A stretch of DNA of 64,000 nt from RGIG3701 sp031553595 (GTDB taxonomy: Bacteria; Planctomycetota; Planctomycetia; Pirellulales; Thermoguttaceae): the NCBI GenBank assembly GCA_031553595.1, contig JAVBLI010000005.1, positions 1 through 64,000 of the forward strand, in the 5' to 3' direction. The notes beneath the pieces were generated by a model. It was not told the origin of the DNA. It was given only the letters and a program-made list of their open reading frames with translations, and did not search any database. Shown piece by piece: positions 17,858 through 26,165 of this stretch. A program made the position numbers and the translations under genes. Position 1 is the first letter of the stretch. Each line of letters begins with the position of its first letter.

Positions 17858-18298
17858 GTGGCAGTACGAATTCGTATGAAGAAACTTGGACGGCTTCACC
17901 GTCCTTATTACCGCATCTGTGCGATGGACTCGAAATCCCCCCGTGGCGGGCGGGTTTTGCAGGAGCTTGGCACGTACGACCCGATGGTTCCGTACACGGA
18001 TGCCCGCGTGACGCTGGACGCTGCCGGCGTGGACGCCTGGATTAAAAAGGGTGCGCAGCCCACGCCGAAAGTGGCGGTTCTCATTAAAAAATACGGCCTG
18101 AACGGCACGCACCTCAAAGAGCAGGAAGCGGCTCAGGCGAAACTGGCGGAAGACCGTAAGCCGCGCCCGAATATTCGCCGTGTGTATGTGGCGCCGACGG
18201 TCGTCGCGCCGGTGGTAGCTCCGAAAGCCGCGAAAGTTGCGGAAGTGGTCGAAGAGCCGGCTCCCAGCGAGGAAACCCCCGCTGCCGACACGGAATAA
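17858..18298 (+). CDS. rpsP: 30S ribosomal protein S16
   Basis: Small-subunit assembly protein. The start VAVRIRMKKLGRLHRPYYRICAMDSKSPRGGR is the S16 signature. The true start is a GTG with a strong AAGGAG 7 bp upstream; longer readings into the preceding spacer lack any homology. At 146 residues it is longer than the usual 80-90: after about residue 90 it carries an Ala/Pro/Val/Glu-rich extension (APTVVAPVVAPKAAKVAEVVEEP). First gene of rpsP-trmD-rplS. Confidence 0.95.
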   Translation: MAVRIRMKKLGRLHRPYYRICAMDSKSPRGGRVLQELGTYDPMVPYTDARVTLDAAGVDAWIKKGAQPTPKVAVLIKKYGLNGTHLKEQEAAQAKLAEDRKPRPNIRRVYVAPTVVAPVVAPKAAKVAEVVEEPAPSEETPAADTE

Positions 18299-18326
18299 AC
18301 CTTTCGTTGGCTTATAGGTTTTTCTC

Positions 18327-19148
18327 ATGCGCTTCGATGTTTTAACGCTCTTCCCGGACATGTTTCATGGTTTTTTCGGGGAAAGTTTATTTCATCAGGC
18401 GATCCGGAATCGGCTGGTGAGCGTCGGAGTCCACAATTTTCGGGACTGGACGCATGACCGCCATCACACGGTGGATGACCGTCCGTTTGGCGGCGGGCCG
18501 GGGATGGTGATAAAGCCGGAGCCGGTGGTGGCATGTGTGGAGGATGTGCAGGCCGGGAAGTTCGGGACGAGTTCTGCGGAGTTTAATGCGGAACTGAATG
18601 TCGACGAAATTCCGGAAACGGCGAAAACGTCCGGGCATTTTATCATGCTCACGCCGCAAGGCAGGCCGCTGACGCAAAAGATTGTGGAAGAACTGGCCGG
18701 GAAAACGCGGCTGGTGTTTTTGTGCGGCAGGTACGAGGGTTTTGACGAGCGCATCGCGCAGGTACTTGCGCCGGACGAAATTTCCCTCGGGGATTACGTC
18801 CTGAATGGCGGCGAGGTGGCGGCGATGGCCATCATGGAAGCCGTGATTCGGCTCATCCCCGGCGTGCTGGGCCATGAGGAAAGCAGCGTGACGGATTCCT
18901 TTTCGCACGGCGAGCGTTTCCTGGAGGGCCCGCAGTACACCCGGCCGCGCGAGTTTCGCGGGCTGGAAGTGCCGGAAATCCTGCTCAATGGGAATCACGC
19001 GGAAATCGAGAAATGGCGTGATGTGGAAGGCCGCCGGCGGACGCTCGAGCGTCGCCCCGACCTGATTCCGCCGGACTTCGTGCTGAACCCTTACGAGAAA
19101 AAGCCGAAAAAACGAAAGTCGAAAAAAGACGAAAACGATTTAATTTGA
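18327..19148 (+). CDS. trmD: tRNA (guanine37-N1)-methyltransferase
   Basis: SPOUT-class enzyme that methylates G37 of tRNAs using S-adenosylmethionine and so prevents +1 frameshifting. 273 residues starting MRFDVLTLFPDMF, with DRPFGGGPGMV, the knot segment LVFLCGRYEGFDERI and SLGDYVLNGGEVAAM, and a C-terminal domain ending in a Lys-rich tail (KKPKKRKSKKDEN). It follows rpsP by 28 bp; the usual intervening rimM is missing. Confidence 0.96.
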   Translation: MRFDVLTLFPDMFHGFFGESLFHQAIRNRLVSVGVHNFRDWTHDRHHTVDDRPFGGGPGMVIKPEPVVACVEDVQAGKFGTSSAEFNAELNVDEIPETAKTSGHFIMLTPQGRPLTQKIVEELAGKTRLVFLCGRYEGFDERIAQVLAPDEISLGDYVLNGGEVAAMAIMEAVIRLIPGVLGHEESSVTDSFSHGERFLEGPQYTRPREFRGLEVPEILLNGNHAEIEKWRDVEGRRRTLERRPDLIPPDFVLNPYEKKPKKRKSKKDENDLI

Positions 19149-19177
19149 CGTTTAAATAATAGTAGAAAGGACTAAAA

Positions 19178-19630
19178 ATGAGTCAGGAAATTATGAATCT
19201 GGTCGAGAAGGCCAGCATGAAGAAAGAGAAGCCTCTTTTCGAGATCGGTGACACGGTGAACGTGCACTGCCGGATCATTGAAGGCGGTAAGGAGCGTATC
19301 CAGGTTTTCACCGGCGTGGTGATCGCCATCAGCGGCTCGGGCACACGTGAAATGTTCACGGTGCGCCGGATCGTGCAGGGTGAGGGCGTGGAGCGCAAGT
19401 TCCCGCTGCACACGCCGAAAGTGGCGAAAGTGGAAGTCGTGCGTTCGGCGAAAGTGCGTCGCGCGAAGCTGTACTTCCTGCGCGATCGCGTGGGAAAGGC
19501 CACCCGTCTGGTGGAACGCCGCGTGGACACGAAGAAAATCGCCACGACGGAAGAGAAGGCACCCAAAAAGCTGCGTGGCCGTGCGAAGAGCAAGGCGGCC
19601 AAAGCGGCCAAAGAGGCGGCAGGCGAATAA
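19178..19630 (+). CDS. rplS: 50S ribosomal protein L19
   Basis: Large-subunit protein at the 30S-50S interface. The conserved part includes FEIGDTVNVHCRIIEGGKERIQVFTGVVIAI, TVRRIVQGEGVERKFPLHTPKVAKVEVV and RRAKLYFLRDRVGKATRL. At 150 residues it carries a basic Lys/Ala/Arg-rich C-terminal extension beyond the usual 115-120. AAAGGA lies 7 bp before the ATG. Last gene of the rpsP cluster, followed by a terminator. Confidence 0.96.
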   Translation: MSQEIMNLVEKASMKKEKPLFEIGDTVNVHCRIIEGGKERIQVFTGVVIAISGSGTREMFTVRRIVQGEGVERKFPLHTPKVAKVEVVRSAKVRRAKLYFLRDRVGKATRLVERRVDTKKIATTEEKAPKKLRGRAKSKAAKAAKEAAGE

Positions 19631-19730
19631 GCCCTGAAAGGGCGGTGAAGCGGCACGGTGTGCCTGATGAATCGCCGTGCGCATGGCTGGTGAAATGTGA
19701 ATTTGCCAGTGTGTGAAACGCAAAAAAAGA

Positions 19731-19766
19731 AACCCGGCGGGATTTGCGTCCCGCGCGGGTTTTTTC
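19731..19766 (+). terminator. Bidirectional terminator between rplS and the surface-protein gene
   Basis: Twelve-bp stem with one bulged G (AACCCGGCGGGA with TCCCGCGCGGGTT), 6-nt loop, T6 on the plus strand, and an A7 run just upstream that gives a T tract on the minus strand. The two flanking genes converge here. Confidence 0.85.
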
Positions 19767-19793
19767 GTTTTCAGCCGAAAAGCGGAAATCGCT

Positions 19794-21485
19794 TTACAGC
19801 GAGTCCACTCCGGTTGTGTCGGCAGCCGGGGCCGCCGCGCTGTCAGTCGCAGCGGAGTCCGTGGCGCTGGCGTCGCCGCCCACATTTTTCGGCTCGTCCA
19901 GACGCACGAGGTACGCCTGCTTCGTTTTGTCTTTCCCCTCGTGAATCAGAATTTGCGTCTGCTTCTGCGTGAGGTTGTAAATGCCGGTTTCGAAAACGGT
20001 GTCGTCCGCGCCCTGGATGGTGAAGGCCACCCGCTGGGTTTCCGAGTCCACGCGTCCCTGCACCGGGAAGTTTTTATTCGTCTTCTGGTTGAAGAACGTT
20101 CCGCTGATGAGGCCTTTCTGGTTCACGGCCAGCTGGATCGCGAAGTTCGTTTCCGTTTCGTCCTGTTTTCCGAGCATGGCGAACACACCCAGCGGCATCC
20201 ACTGCGAACTTTCTTCCTGCTTTTCCGCTTCTGTCGGGTCGTCGGTGAGGTTCACGGTGGCCAGCTCCGCCGCGCTCTGGGCGTAATCCTCTTCCGAGCC
20301 GACGTTTTGGCCGTTGACATACACGTCACCTTCCTGCACTACGACGTTCCCGCCGTCACCGTACGAGTAGGCATACGGATCAGACCATCCCCATCCGGAG
20401 AACAGCGCACAGACGCCATCCCACACGGGAACTGTCCACCAGTAATTCCACGGGTAACGATCCCAGTCGAAATGGCATCCCCACCACGGGCCGACGTACG
20501 GGTGATTTCCCCACCAGCCGGGCGTGAAGGGCGGCGGTCCGGGAGGTCCGGGAGGTCCGGGCGGATGCGGTCCGGGAGGTCCGGGCGGATGCGGTCCGGG
20601 AGGTCCGGGCGGATGCGGTCCGGGAGGTCCGGGCGGATGTGGTCCAGGGCCAGGGCCGGGATGTCCGCCACCACCATCAGGGCCGGGCGCTGGTCCAGGG
20701 CCAGGGCCGGGATGTCCGCCACCGCCATCAGGGCCGGGCGCGGGGCCGGGGCCTCCGCCGTGGGCGTCATTCCAGTTATTTCTGACTTTATCCCCCCACG
20801 CGTCGTGCTGGTGAGGATCCGGATTTTTCCAGCCCTGATGGGCCAGCGCGCCGTTCCACTTTCCGCGGAAGCCGTCCACCTGTGCGGGCGACATATCCTG
20901 CCATTTCGGGCGTGGCACGGACGGCGTGAGGCCGTCTTTCGGATTCCATCCGGGGATGTTTTTGTGGGCATTCGCGAACCGATCCGCGGCCGTGGCGCCT
21001 GAGGCAGCCGGGCGATTCGGCACCTTAATCGGGCCGGGGCCGAAAGTCGGCCGGGTGATTCCGCCAGCGCCGGGCGTGGGTCGGTCGATATGCGTCTGTC
21101 CCGCAAGCGGCGTCCGCCCCGGGATATTCAGTGGCTGATGCGACGCGACCGGGAATTGCGGATTATGATGCTCACCACCGAAATTAAAATTCGGCTTGGC
21201 GCCCTGGGGCACAAACGAACTGCCCTCCATGGGGTGCTGGCTGAAATGATTTCCCAGCGCTTCCGTGTTAAAGTTGTGCGGCTGGAAATTGGGCCGCGCA
21301 GCCCCGGCGTTAAAGCTGGGGTGGAATCCACCGCCGCCGATGGCGCCGCCACCGATGTGGGCACCGCCGCCGAACCCGCCGCCGCCGATGTGTGGCGGCG
21401 CAAAGCAGTTTTCCGACAGGCATGCGCAAACCACCAGCGCTCCTAGCGCCGCGACACATCCTGTCCTTTTTAAATTGTGTCTCAT
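19794..21485 (-). CDS. Exported Gly/Pro-rich surface protein (planctomycete 'mu-protocadherin'-type)
   Basis: 563 residues. A signal peptide (MRHNLKRTGCVAALGALVVCACLSENCFA) is followed by Gly-rich GGGGFGGGAHIGGG, a Pro/Asn-rich region, a collagen-like tract of GPHPPGPP units (about 275-315), a Trp/Tyr-rich segment (WWGNHPYVGPWWGC to SDPYAYSYGDGG) and a C-terminal beta-rich domain of about 115 residues before an Ala/Thr/Asp tail. Planctomycete genomes carry many proteins of this pattern, often named mu-protocadherin-like; the function is unknown and probably structural at the cell surface. AAAGGG precedes the ATG. A promoter and repeat copy C lie in its leader. Confidence 0.85.
   Translation of the reverse strand: MRHNLKRTGCVAALGALVVCACLSENCFAPPHIGGGGFGGGAHIGGGAIGGGGFHPSFNAGAARPNFQPHNFNTEALGNHFSQHPMEGSSFVPQGAKPNFNFGGEHHNPQFPVASHQPLNIPGRTPLAGQTHIDRPTPGAGGITRPTFGPGPIKVPNRPAASGATAADRFANAHKNIPGWNPKDGLTPSVPRPKWQDMSPAQVDGFRGKWNGALAHQGWKNPDPHQHDAWGDKVRNNWNDAHGGGPGPAPGPDGGGGHPGPGPGPAPGPDGGGGHPGPGPGPHPPGPPGPHPPGPPGPHPPGPPGPHPPGPPGPPGPPPFTPGWWGNHPYVGPWWGCHFDWDRYPWNYWWTVPVWDGVCALFSGWGWSDPYAYSYGDGGNVVVQEGDVYVNGQNVGSEEDYAQSAAELATVNLTDDPTEAEKQEESSQWMPLGVFAMLGKQDETETNFAIQLAVNQKGLISGTFFNQKTNKNFPVQGRVDSETQRVAFTIQGADDTVFETGIYNLTQKQTQILIHEGKDKTKQAYLVRLDEPKNVGGDASATDSAATDSAAAPAADTTGVDSL
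20551..20747 (-). repeat. In-gene tandem repeats (4 x 24 bp and 2 x 51 bp)
   Basis: Four near-identical 24-bp units (20551-20646) encode GPHPPGPP-type octapeptides, followed by two 51-bp units (20646-20696 and 20697-20747) encoding the Gly/Pro/Asp stretch GGGGHPGPGPGPAPGPD. Unit lengths are multiples of three, so copy number could change without frameshift. Confidence 0.9.
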
Positions 21486-21550
21486 AAGATACCCTTTCTG
21501 AAAAGTTGACTTTACGAGCTACGTTTTATCCCCGGAACGGTAACGTTTTT

Positions 21551-21620
21551 CCGCTTGTCCGCAGATAATCTTTCGGAAAAAGCGGCCTCCGAATCCTTCG
21601 GGAGCGGAATCTCATGCAGC
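21551..21620 (-). repeat. Divergent copy C of the structured repeat, in a leader
   Basis: On the minus strand this shares ATTCCGCT, the CTTT.CCGAAAG core and GCGGACA with copies A and B in the same order and similar spacing. The TCCGC/GCGGA inner stem can form; the outer stem is not conserved. It lies between a promoter (21690-21717) and the surface-protein start, a position like that of copy B before yebC. Alignment by eye. Confidence 0.4.
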
Positions 21621-21689
21621 AGGGGGATAAAGACGCAAAAAACATAAAAAAAAACGCGTGCGCAGAAATTACGCACAATTTCTATTTAT

Positions 21690-21717
21690 AATATAAGCCA
21701 TTCTCGAGAACTTTTAA
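21690..21717 (-). promoter_or_regulatory. Likely promoter of the Gly/Pro-rich surface-protein gene
   Basis: Minus strand: TTAAAA, 16-bp spacer, TATATT, about 200 bp before the start codon. The TATA block is itself a near-palindrome, so plus-strand initiation is also possible. Confidence 0.45.
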
Positions 21718-21719
21718 AG

Positions 21720-21741
21720 ACACCCAGGGGGGTGTTTTTTC
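21720..21741 (+). terminator. Isolated terminator-like hairpin
   Basis: ACACCC-AGGG-GGGTGT followed by TTTTT. No plus-strand gene ends nearby, so it may stop an antisense or very short transcript, or act as an upstream insulator. The rest of 21742-21899 is AT-rich with no gene seen. Confidence 0.4.
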
Positions 21742-21899
21742 GTTTAAAGGCCATTTTTTTGAAAAAAACAGCAGTTTTTTTGGCAGAAAGCGGAAAATGC
21801 GCAAAAAAAGTGAAGTTCGCAAAAAAAACTGCCCAGGCGGACTTTAGAGTGAGTGAATTTGAAAAAAACTGATATTTCTTGTTTTTTTTCCTAAAGTAA

Positions 21900-21928
21900 T
21901 TGCATTTCACGGGCTCAAGGCATATAAT
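21900..21928 (+). promoter_or_regulatory. sigma70-type promoter of the propeller lipoprotein
   Basis: TTGCAT, 17-bp spacer, perfect TATAAT. The transcript would carry an untranslated leader of about 190 nt before the start at 22124; no known riboswitch was recognised in it. Confidence 0.75.
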
Positions 21929-22123
21929 AAGGTAAGTCTGTCAGGATGACGAAGCCGAGGGAGAACGGTGTGCAAAATGAGGGTTTTGCGGAGGTGCTTT
22001 TCAGAAAAATTCCCCGCGACGAGGCGCTTTCTGTTTCGGCTGTGAAAGAAAATGGTTTATTTCGGCCCGGTATGACCCCCCGGCCCGTAACTCGTGGTAA
22101 TGTGTACTATAAAGGAGGCTATT

Positions 22124-24022
22124 ATGTTATTTACGAAACGCATGAGCATGCTGCTGGCGCTGTGCCTGGTGATGGTTTTGGGCTGTGAACCACCGAAGCC
22201 ACAGGTGGCGACGACGGGCGGCGACGCGGTCGCGGTGCACCGGGTGGACATTAAAACGGATGAGGCGAATCGGCCCACATTATACATTAATCTGCCGGAT
22301 TCCTGCTCGGTGCCGGATGGCACGACGCTGGACGACGCGACGGGCATTATTTATCTGAACGTCCCGAACTATGCGCCGCGGGATGAGAAAACGGGTGCGA
22401 AGAAAAATCCGCCGCTTCTGATGCAGTTCGACAAAAACGCGAAGCTCGAAGAGCTGCTGAACTACGACAAAAAGGCGCTGCACCCGGTCTCGAAAGAAGT
22501 CGGCCCCATGGGCATGGACATCGGCCCGGACGGACACATTTACGTCGCCGATAACCAGTACTTCTGCTCCGATGGCAAAAAAGGCATGGGCAGCATCAAC
22601 TCCCGGGTGCTTCGCGTGCTGCGGAAAGACGGAAAAGTCACCGGCGATGTGGAAGTCGTCATCGACGGCATCAAACTGGCCAACGCCCTGGTCTGGCACG
22701 AAGATGTGATGTATGTCACGGACACGCAGATCAAAGCGGCTTCCGATTCCCCCGAAACTGTGTTCGGCGAAGGCGGTATCTGGCGTTTCACGTCCGAAGA
22801 AATTCTCGGCAAGAAAGACATTAAAGTGGACGCTACGGTCAAAGGCGGCGTTCCGGCCGACAAACACCTGGCGATCGTGCTGCCGGTGAAGAAAATCGGC
22901 CGCGGCGATAATTCCGGTGCCGACGGCGCGACATGGGCTTGGGGAGCGCTCTACATGGGCAACTTTGGCGACGGCGTCATGTTCCGTGTGGAATTCGATA
23001 AAGACGGAAAAGCCACTTCCAAGGTGGTGCTCGACGACCCGACGGTGCACTGCTGCGACGGTATTTTTTATGATGCCGCGACGGATCTGATTTATATCGA
23101 CGACAGCCAGGCGAACGCCATTCGCACGCTGGACAAAAACCACAAGCACGGCTGGCTGTGGATGAACGACGACACAAATGGCGACGGCGGCCTGCTGGAT
23201 CAGCCCGCGGAGTGTATCGTGCGCGGCGATGAACTGTATGTGGTGAACTTCGACTGGCCGTTCCCGGGCCTGAAGAATACAGCCAACGACAAGCCGCACA
23301 CGATTTCCATGATTAAGCTTCATCCGAAAACGCTCATGGAAAAGGTGACGGACACGGCGGTGGCCACTGGTGCCGCGGTGATGGATAAAGCGCTGGACGG
23401 CGCGGAAGCGGTCACCGAAAAGGTGAAAGAAACGGCCCCGGTCGTGATCGAAAAAGTGACGGAAGGCGCGAAAGAAGCGGCGGGAGCTGTGGGAGACGCG
23501 GCGGAAACGGCGATCGAAAAAGTGAAAGAAGCCACCGGCTTCACCGAAGAGAAAAAGGAAGACGCCGTGAAGGACACGAAAGTGGCCCCGGCGAAGGCCG
23601 GTGAGGCGGAACTGATCGTCGGCGAGGCGGCCGAAGACGTAACGGAAGCTGCGGAAGCCGTGAAGGAAGACGCGAAAGACGCCGTCAGAGCCGTGGAAAA
23701 AGAAGCCCCGGTCGCTACCGAGAAAACGGAAGCCGTGGTTGGCGAGGCGGCCGAAGACGTGACGGAAGCGGCGGAAGCCGTGGGTGAAGGTGCCAAAGAC
23801 GCCGTCGAAGACGTGAAGGAAAAAGTGGCTCCGAAAGCCCCGGCGAAAGAAGAAGCTCCGGCCGCGGCGGAAGAAACGCCGGTGGTGGAAGAAGAAGCCG
23901 TGGTGGAAGAGGTCACGGAAGAAGCCCCGGCCCCGGCCGAGAAAAAGCCCGCGACGGAAGAAAAAGCCGCTGAGGAAAAACCGGTGGAGGAAGCCCCGGT
24001 GGAAGAAGCTCCCGTGGCGTAA
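22124..24022 (+). CDS. SMP-30/NHL-like beta-propeller lipoprotein with LEA-like tail
   Basis: 632 residues. Signal sequence with lipobox VLGC (Cys21), so probably a lipid-anchored envelope protein. Residues about 30-410 have propeller-like repeats (PMGMDIGPDGHIYVADN, NALVWHEDVMYVTDT, CDGIFYDAATDLIYIDD) typical of SMP-30/gluconolactonase or NHL proteins. From about residue 415 the chain becomes amphipathic Ala/Glu/Lys/Val repeats (VTEKVKETAPVVIEKV) resembling LEA or apolipoprotein helices, ending in an acidic Pro/Glu/Ala tail. A perfect AAAGGAGG lies 5 bp before the ATG, which decides against an upstream GTG. It has its own promoter and terminator. Confidence 0.85.
   Translation: MLFTKRMSMLLALCLVMVLGCEPPKPQVATTGGDAVAVHRVDIKTDEANRPTLYINLPDSCSVPDGTTLDDATGIIYLNVPNYAPRDEKTGAKKNPPLLMQFDKNAKLEELLNYDKKALHPVSKEVGPMGMDIGPDGHIYVADNQYFCSDGKKGMGSINSRVLRVLRKDGKVTGDVEVVIDGIKLANALVWHEDVMYVTDTQIKAASDSPETVFGEGGIWRFTSEEILGKKDIKVDATVKGGVPADKHLAIVLPVKKIGRGDNSGADGATWAWGALYMGNFGDGVMFRVEFDKDGKATSKVVLDDPTVHCCDGIFYDAATDLIYIDDSQANAIRTLDKNHKHGWLWMNDDTNGDGGLLDQPAECIVRGDELYVVNFDWPFPGLKNTANDKPHTISMIKLHPKTLMEKVTDTAVATGAAVMDKALDGAEAVTEKVKETAPVVIEKVTEGAKEAAGAVGDAAETAIEKVKEATGFTEEKKEDAVKDTKVAPAKAGEAELIVGEAAEDVTEAAEAVKEDAKDAVRAVEKEAPVATEKTEAVVGEAAEDVTEAAEAVGEGAKDAVEDVKEKVAPKAPAKEEAPAAAEETPVVEEEAVVEEVTEEAPAPAEKKPATEEKAAEEKPVEEAPVEEAPVA
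23618..23812 (+). repeat. Direct repeat of ~75 bp in the lipoprotein tail
   Basis: Two copies (23618-23692 and 23738-23812), offset by exactly 120 bp, encode VGEAAEDVTEAAEAVKEDAKDAV and its near twin with G-E-G in place of K-E-D. The DNA is more alike than codon choice requires, which suggests recent duplication. Confidence 0.85.
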
Positions 24023-24037
24023 TGATGTTTAACCTTT

Positions 24038-24080
24038 CCGGGGTGGTGTCCGGCATGACGCGGCACACCCCGGTTTTTTT
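24038..24080 (+). terminator. Rho-independent terminator of the lipoprotein gene
   Basis: CCGGGGTG pairs with CACCCCGG around an internally paired loop, followed by T7. Confidence 0.85.
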
Positions 24081-24100
24081 ATGGTTTTTAAGGAACCGGC

Positions 24101-24754
24101 ATGAATGTTTTTTTGGTGGAATTTCCGCGCGACGGTGGGGACGCCCAGCGGATGCGGACGCTGGCCGGGGAGTGCCGGAAGTATGGACGCGTGATGCTCA
24201 CGCCGTTTCGGTATGACCTGTCGGCAGAAAGTGAAACGGTCGCGCAAATGCAGGCGTTTTTTGCAGGTGCCCAGCGCGTTTTCGTGATGGGATTTCAGTT
24301 TCCGCGTGCCCAGCAGTGGACACTGGCGGCACACGGCATCCATTTTTCAGACACCGCGGCGGAAACGGTTTTTCTGGATGTGCGTGAAGATGATTTTTCG
24401 CTGACGGAAGTCGCGCGGCAGCACGGCCTGACGCCGGGGCCCGAAAATGCGATGACGGAAACGGCGGACGTGGCGGAAACGGTTTCCCCGCGGTGGTATC
24501 CGGTGGTGGACATGACGCGGTGCGTGAACTGCAAGGAATGCCTGAATTTCTGCCTTTTCGGCGTTTACGGCACGGACACGGAAGGCGTGCTTTTCGTGGA
24601 AATGCCGGACGCGTGCCGCCCGGGATGCCCGGCCTGTGCCCGCGTGTGCCCGCAAAAAGCGATCATTTTTCCCATGTGTGAGGAGGAGGAAATCGCCGGG
24701 AAAATGGACTCGCTGGATGATTTGGTCGCGGAAGTAGACCTGCTGGGAGAGTAA
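24101..24754 (+). CDS. Protein with C-terminal 2x[4Fe-4S] ferredoxin domain
   Basis: 217 residues. The first 130 have no recognised motif but alternate strands and helices (MNVFLVEFPRDGG, RVFVMGFQFPRA). The C-terminal part binds two clusters: C141, C144, C147, C151 and C172, C176, C179, C183 followed by Pro. The 20-residue stretch between the motifs is longer than in minimal ferredoxins. It is probably an electron carrier or the Fe-S subunit of a larger enzyme. It has AAGGA upstream and is followed after 3 bp by rsmD; an iron-sulfur flavoprotein gene lies further on, so a redox pair is conceivable. Confidence 0.82.
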   Translation: MNVFLVEFPRDGGDAQRMRTLAGECRKYGRVMLTPFRYDLSAESETVAQMQAFFAGAQRVFVMGFQFPRAQQWTLAAHGIHFSDTAAETVFLDVREDDFSLTEVARQHGLTPGPENAMTETADVAETVSPRWYPVVDMTRCVNCKECLNFCLFGVYGTDTEGVLFVEMPDACRPGCPACARVCPQKAIIFPMCEEEEIAGKMDSLDDLVAEVDLLGE

Positions 24755-24757
24755 AAA

Positions 24758-25438
24758 ATGAAGAATGAAAAATGGAAAGACGCACGGCGGGCGGAAGAAG
24801 ACCGGAATTTCGTGAAAAATCCGGAAAAAAAGGAGCGGGATTCTTTTGAGGTGATTCCGGTCGGGATGCGGATCATCGGCGGAACCTTCGGCGGGCGAAA
24901 AATCGCGTATGCCGGTGACCGGCGCGTGAGGCCCATGAAAGACCGCGTGCGAGAAGCGATTTTTAACCTCATTCACATGCGTGTTAAGGACAGTTTCGTG
25001 CTGGATCTTTTCGGCGGAACGGGGGCGCTGGCCCTGGAGTGCCTCAGCCGTGGGGCGGCGCGGGCCACCATCTGTGAACAGCATTTCCCCACCGCGCGGG
25101 TGATTCAGCAGAATGTGAAAACGCTGGAGGTGGAAAACCGCGTACAGGTGCAGATGGGGGACGTTTTCCTCTGGAATAAGCGGAATCCGGAGCTGCCCGC
25201 GGACGTGCCGTGGACGGTGTTCTGCTGTCCGCCGTACCGGTTTTTTCAGGAACGGACGCAGGAACTTTATGAGCTGATGGAGTCTGTCATGCGGCGTGCC
25301 CCGGCCAACAGCCTTTTCGTGGTGGAGGCGGACACGGAATTCGACTGGACAGCATTCGCGGGTCTGGGAGACTGGGAAATTCACGCGTACCCCCCGGCGG
25401 TGGTGGGATTTATAAACCGGCGGCTGGACGTCGGGTGA
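24758..25438 (+). CDS. rsmD: 16S rRNA (guanine966-N2)-methyltransferase RsmD-like
   Basis: SAM-dependent RNA methyltransferase. The recognisable part starts at MRIIGGTFGGRKI (codon 37, base 24866) with RPMKDRVREAIFN, SAM motif I VLDLFGGTGALALE and the family length of about 190. The 36 residues before it come from a heptamer-like sequence (MKNEKWKDARRAEE) and may be untranslated; only the upstream ATG has a good site (GGGAG), so the start is unresolved. Oddity: the catalytic (D/N)PP(Y/F) motif reads CPPY (WTVFCCPPYRFF), so the residue that contacts the target amino group is Cys. Activity is uncertain for that reason. Confidence 0.85.
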   Translation: MKNEKWKDARRAEEDRNFVKNPEKKERDSFEVIPVGMRIIGGTFGGRKIAYAGDRRVRPMKDRVREAIFNLIHMRVKDSFVLDLFGGTGALALECLSRGAARATICEQHFPTARVIQQNVKTLEVENRVQVQMGDVFLWNKRNPELPADVPWTVFCCPPYRFFQERTQELYELMESVMRRAPANSLFVVEADTEFDWTAFAGLGDWEIHAYPPAVVGFINRRLDVG

Positions 25439-25459
25439 GCCGGCGCGGCGTAACGCCGG

Positions 25460-25491
25460 GTGAATCGGCACTCGGCGATTCACTTTTTTTT
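25460..25491 (+). terminator. Rho-independent terminator after rsmD
   Basis: Perfect 8-bp stem GTGAATCG with CGATTCAC, 8-nt loop, then T8. Confidence 0.85.
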
Positions 25492-25533
25492 GTGAAAATG
25501 TTACATCTTTAACCAGTATTTTTAGGGAGGCAC

Positions 25534-26109
25534 ATGATGAGAGTTTTAGGAATTTCGGGAAGCCCGCGGTCGGAAGGAAATACGACCATCATGGTGAAGA
25601 CGGCGCTGGAGGAGCTGGAGGCTCGCGGCGTGGAGGTGGAGTTCATTTCGCTGGCGGATCATGATGTGCTGCCGTGCACGGGATGTAACGGGTGCATGAA
25701 GGCGGAGAAGCCGGCGTGTGTGATTAAGACGGACGCGTTTCACCTGATTCTGGAGAAGGTGCTGGAGGCGGACGGGCTGCTGGTGGGGTCCCCGGTGTAT
25801 TTCGGGTCGGCCACGCCGAATATCATGGCGTTGCTGGACCGGCTGGGGTACGTGACGCGAAAAAAAGACCTCCTGCGGCGGAAAATCGGCGCGGCGCTGG
25901 TTGTAGCGCGGCGGGCCGGGCAGAATTTCACGTTCGCACAGCTGAATTACTTTTTCCTGATTTCGAATATGATCGTGCCGGGATCTTCTTACTGGAATGT
26001 GGCGTTTGGCCGGGAGAAGGGCGAGATTCGCCAGGATGAGGAGGGGATGCAGACCGTACGAAATCTTGCGGAAAACATGGCCTGGCTGCTGGAAAGAACC
26101 CAGGAGTGA
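25534..26109 (+). CDS. Iron-sulfur flavoprotein / NAD(P)H-dependent FMN reductase family
   Basis: 191 residues of flavodoxin-like fold. LGISGSPRSEGNTTIMV at the N-terminus is the FMN phosphate loop, and VGSPVYFGSATPNIMALLDRLG is the second flavin-binding loop. C48, C51, C54 and C62 (CTGCNGCMKAEKPAC) match the compact CX2CX2CX4-7C motif that holds a [4Fe-4S] cluster in archaeal and clostridial iron-sulfur flavoproteins. A role in electron transfer or detoxification of oxygen species or quinones is likely. GGGAGG is 3 bp before the first ATG and 6 bp before an adjacent second ATG (25537), which may be the real start. Confidence 0.88.
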   Translation: MMRVLGISGSPRSEGNTTIMVKTALEELEARGVEVEFISLADHDVLPCTGCNGCMKAEKPACVIKTDAFHLILEKVLEADGLLVGSPVYFGSATPNIMALLDRLGYVTRKKDLLRRKIGAALVVARRAGQNFTFAQLNYFFLISNMIVPGSSYWNVAFGREKGEIRQDEEGMQTVRNLAENMAWLLERTQE

Positions 26110-26165
26110 GCGGGAATTCGGCCCCGGCGGCAGATTTTTTCGCGTGAAATAAAAATTTTTTTGGG

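Noticed and set aside
20531..20747. Short regular repeats suggesting a CRISPR array
   Set aside because: Units are contiguous without unique spacers and lie in frame inside a Gly/Pro-rich protein.
21946..22188. 80-codon frame within the lipoprotein leader
   Set aside because: It overlaps the lipoprotein start, lacks a Shine-Dalgarno site and resembles no protein. An upstream peptide remains possible but unsupported.
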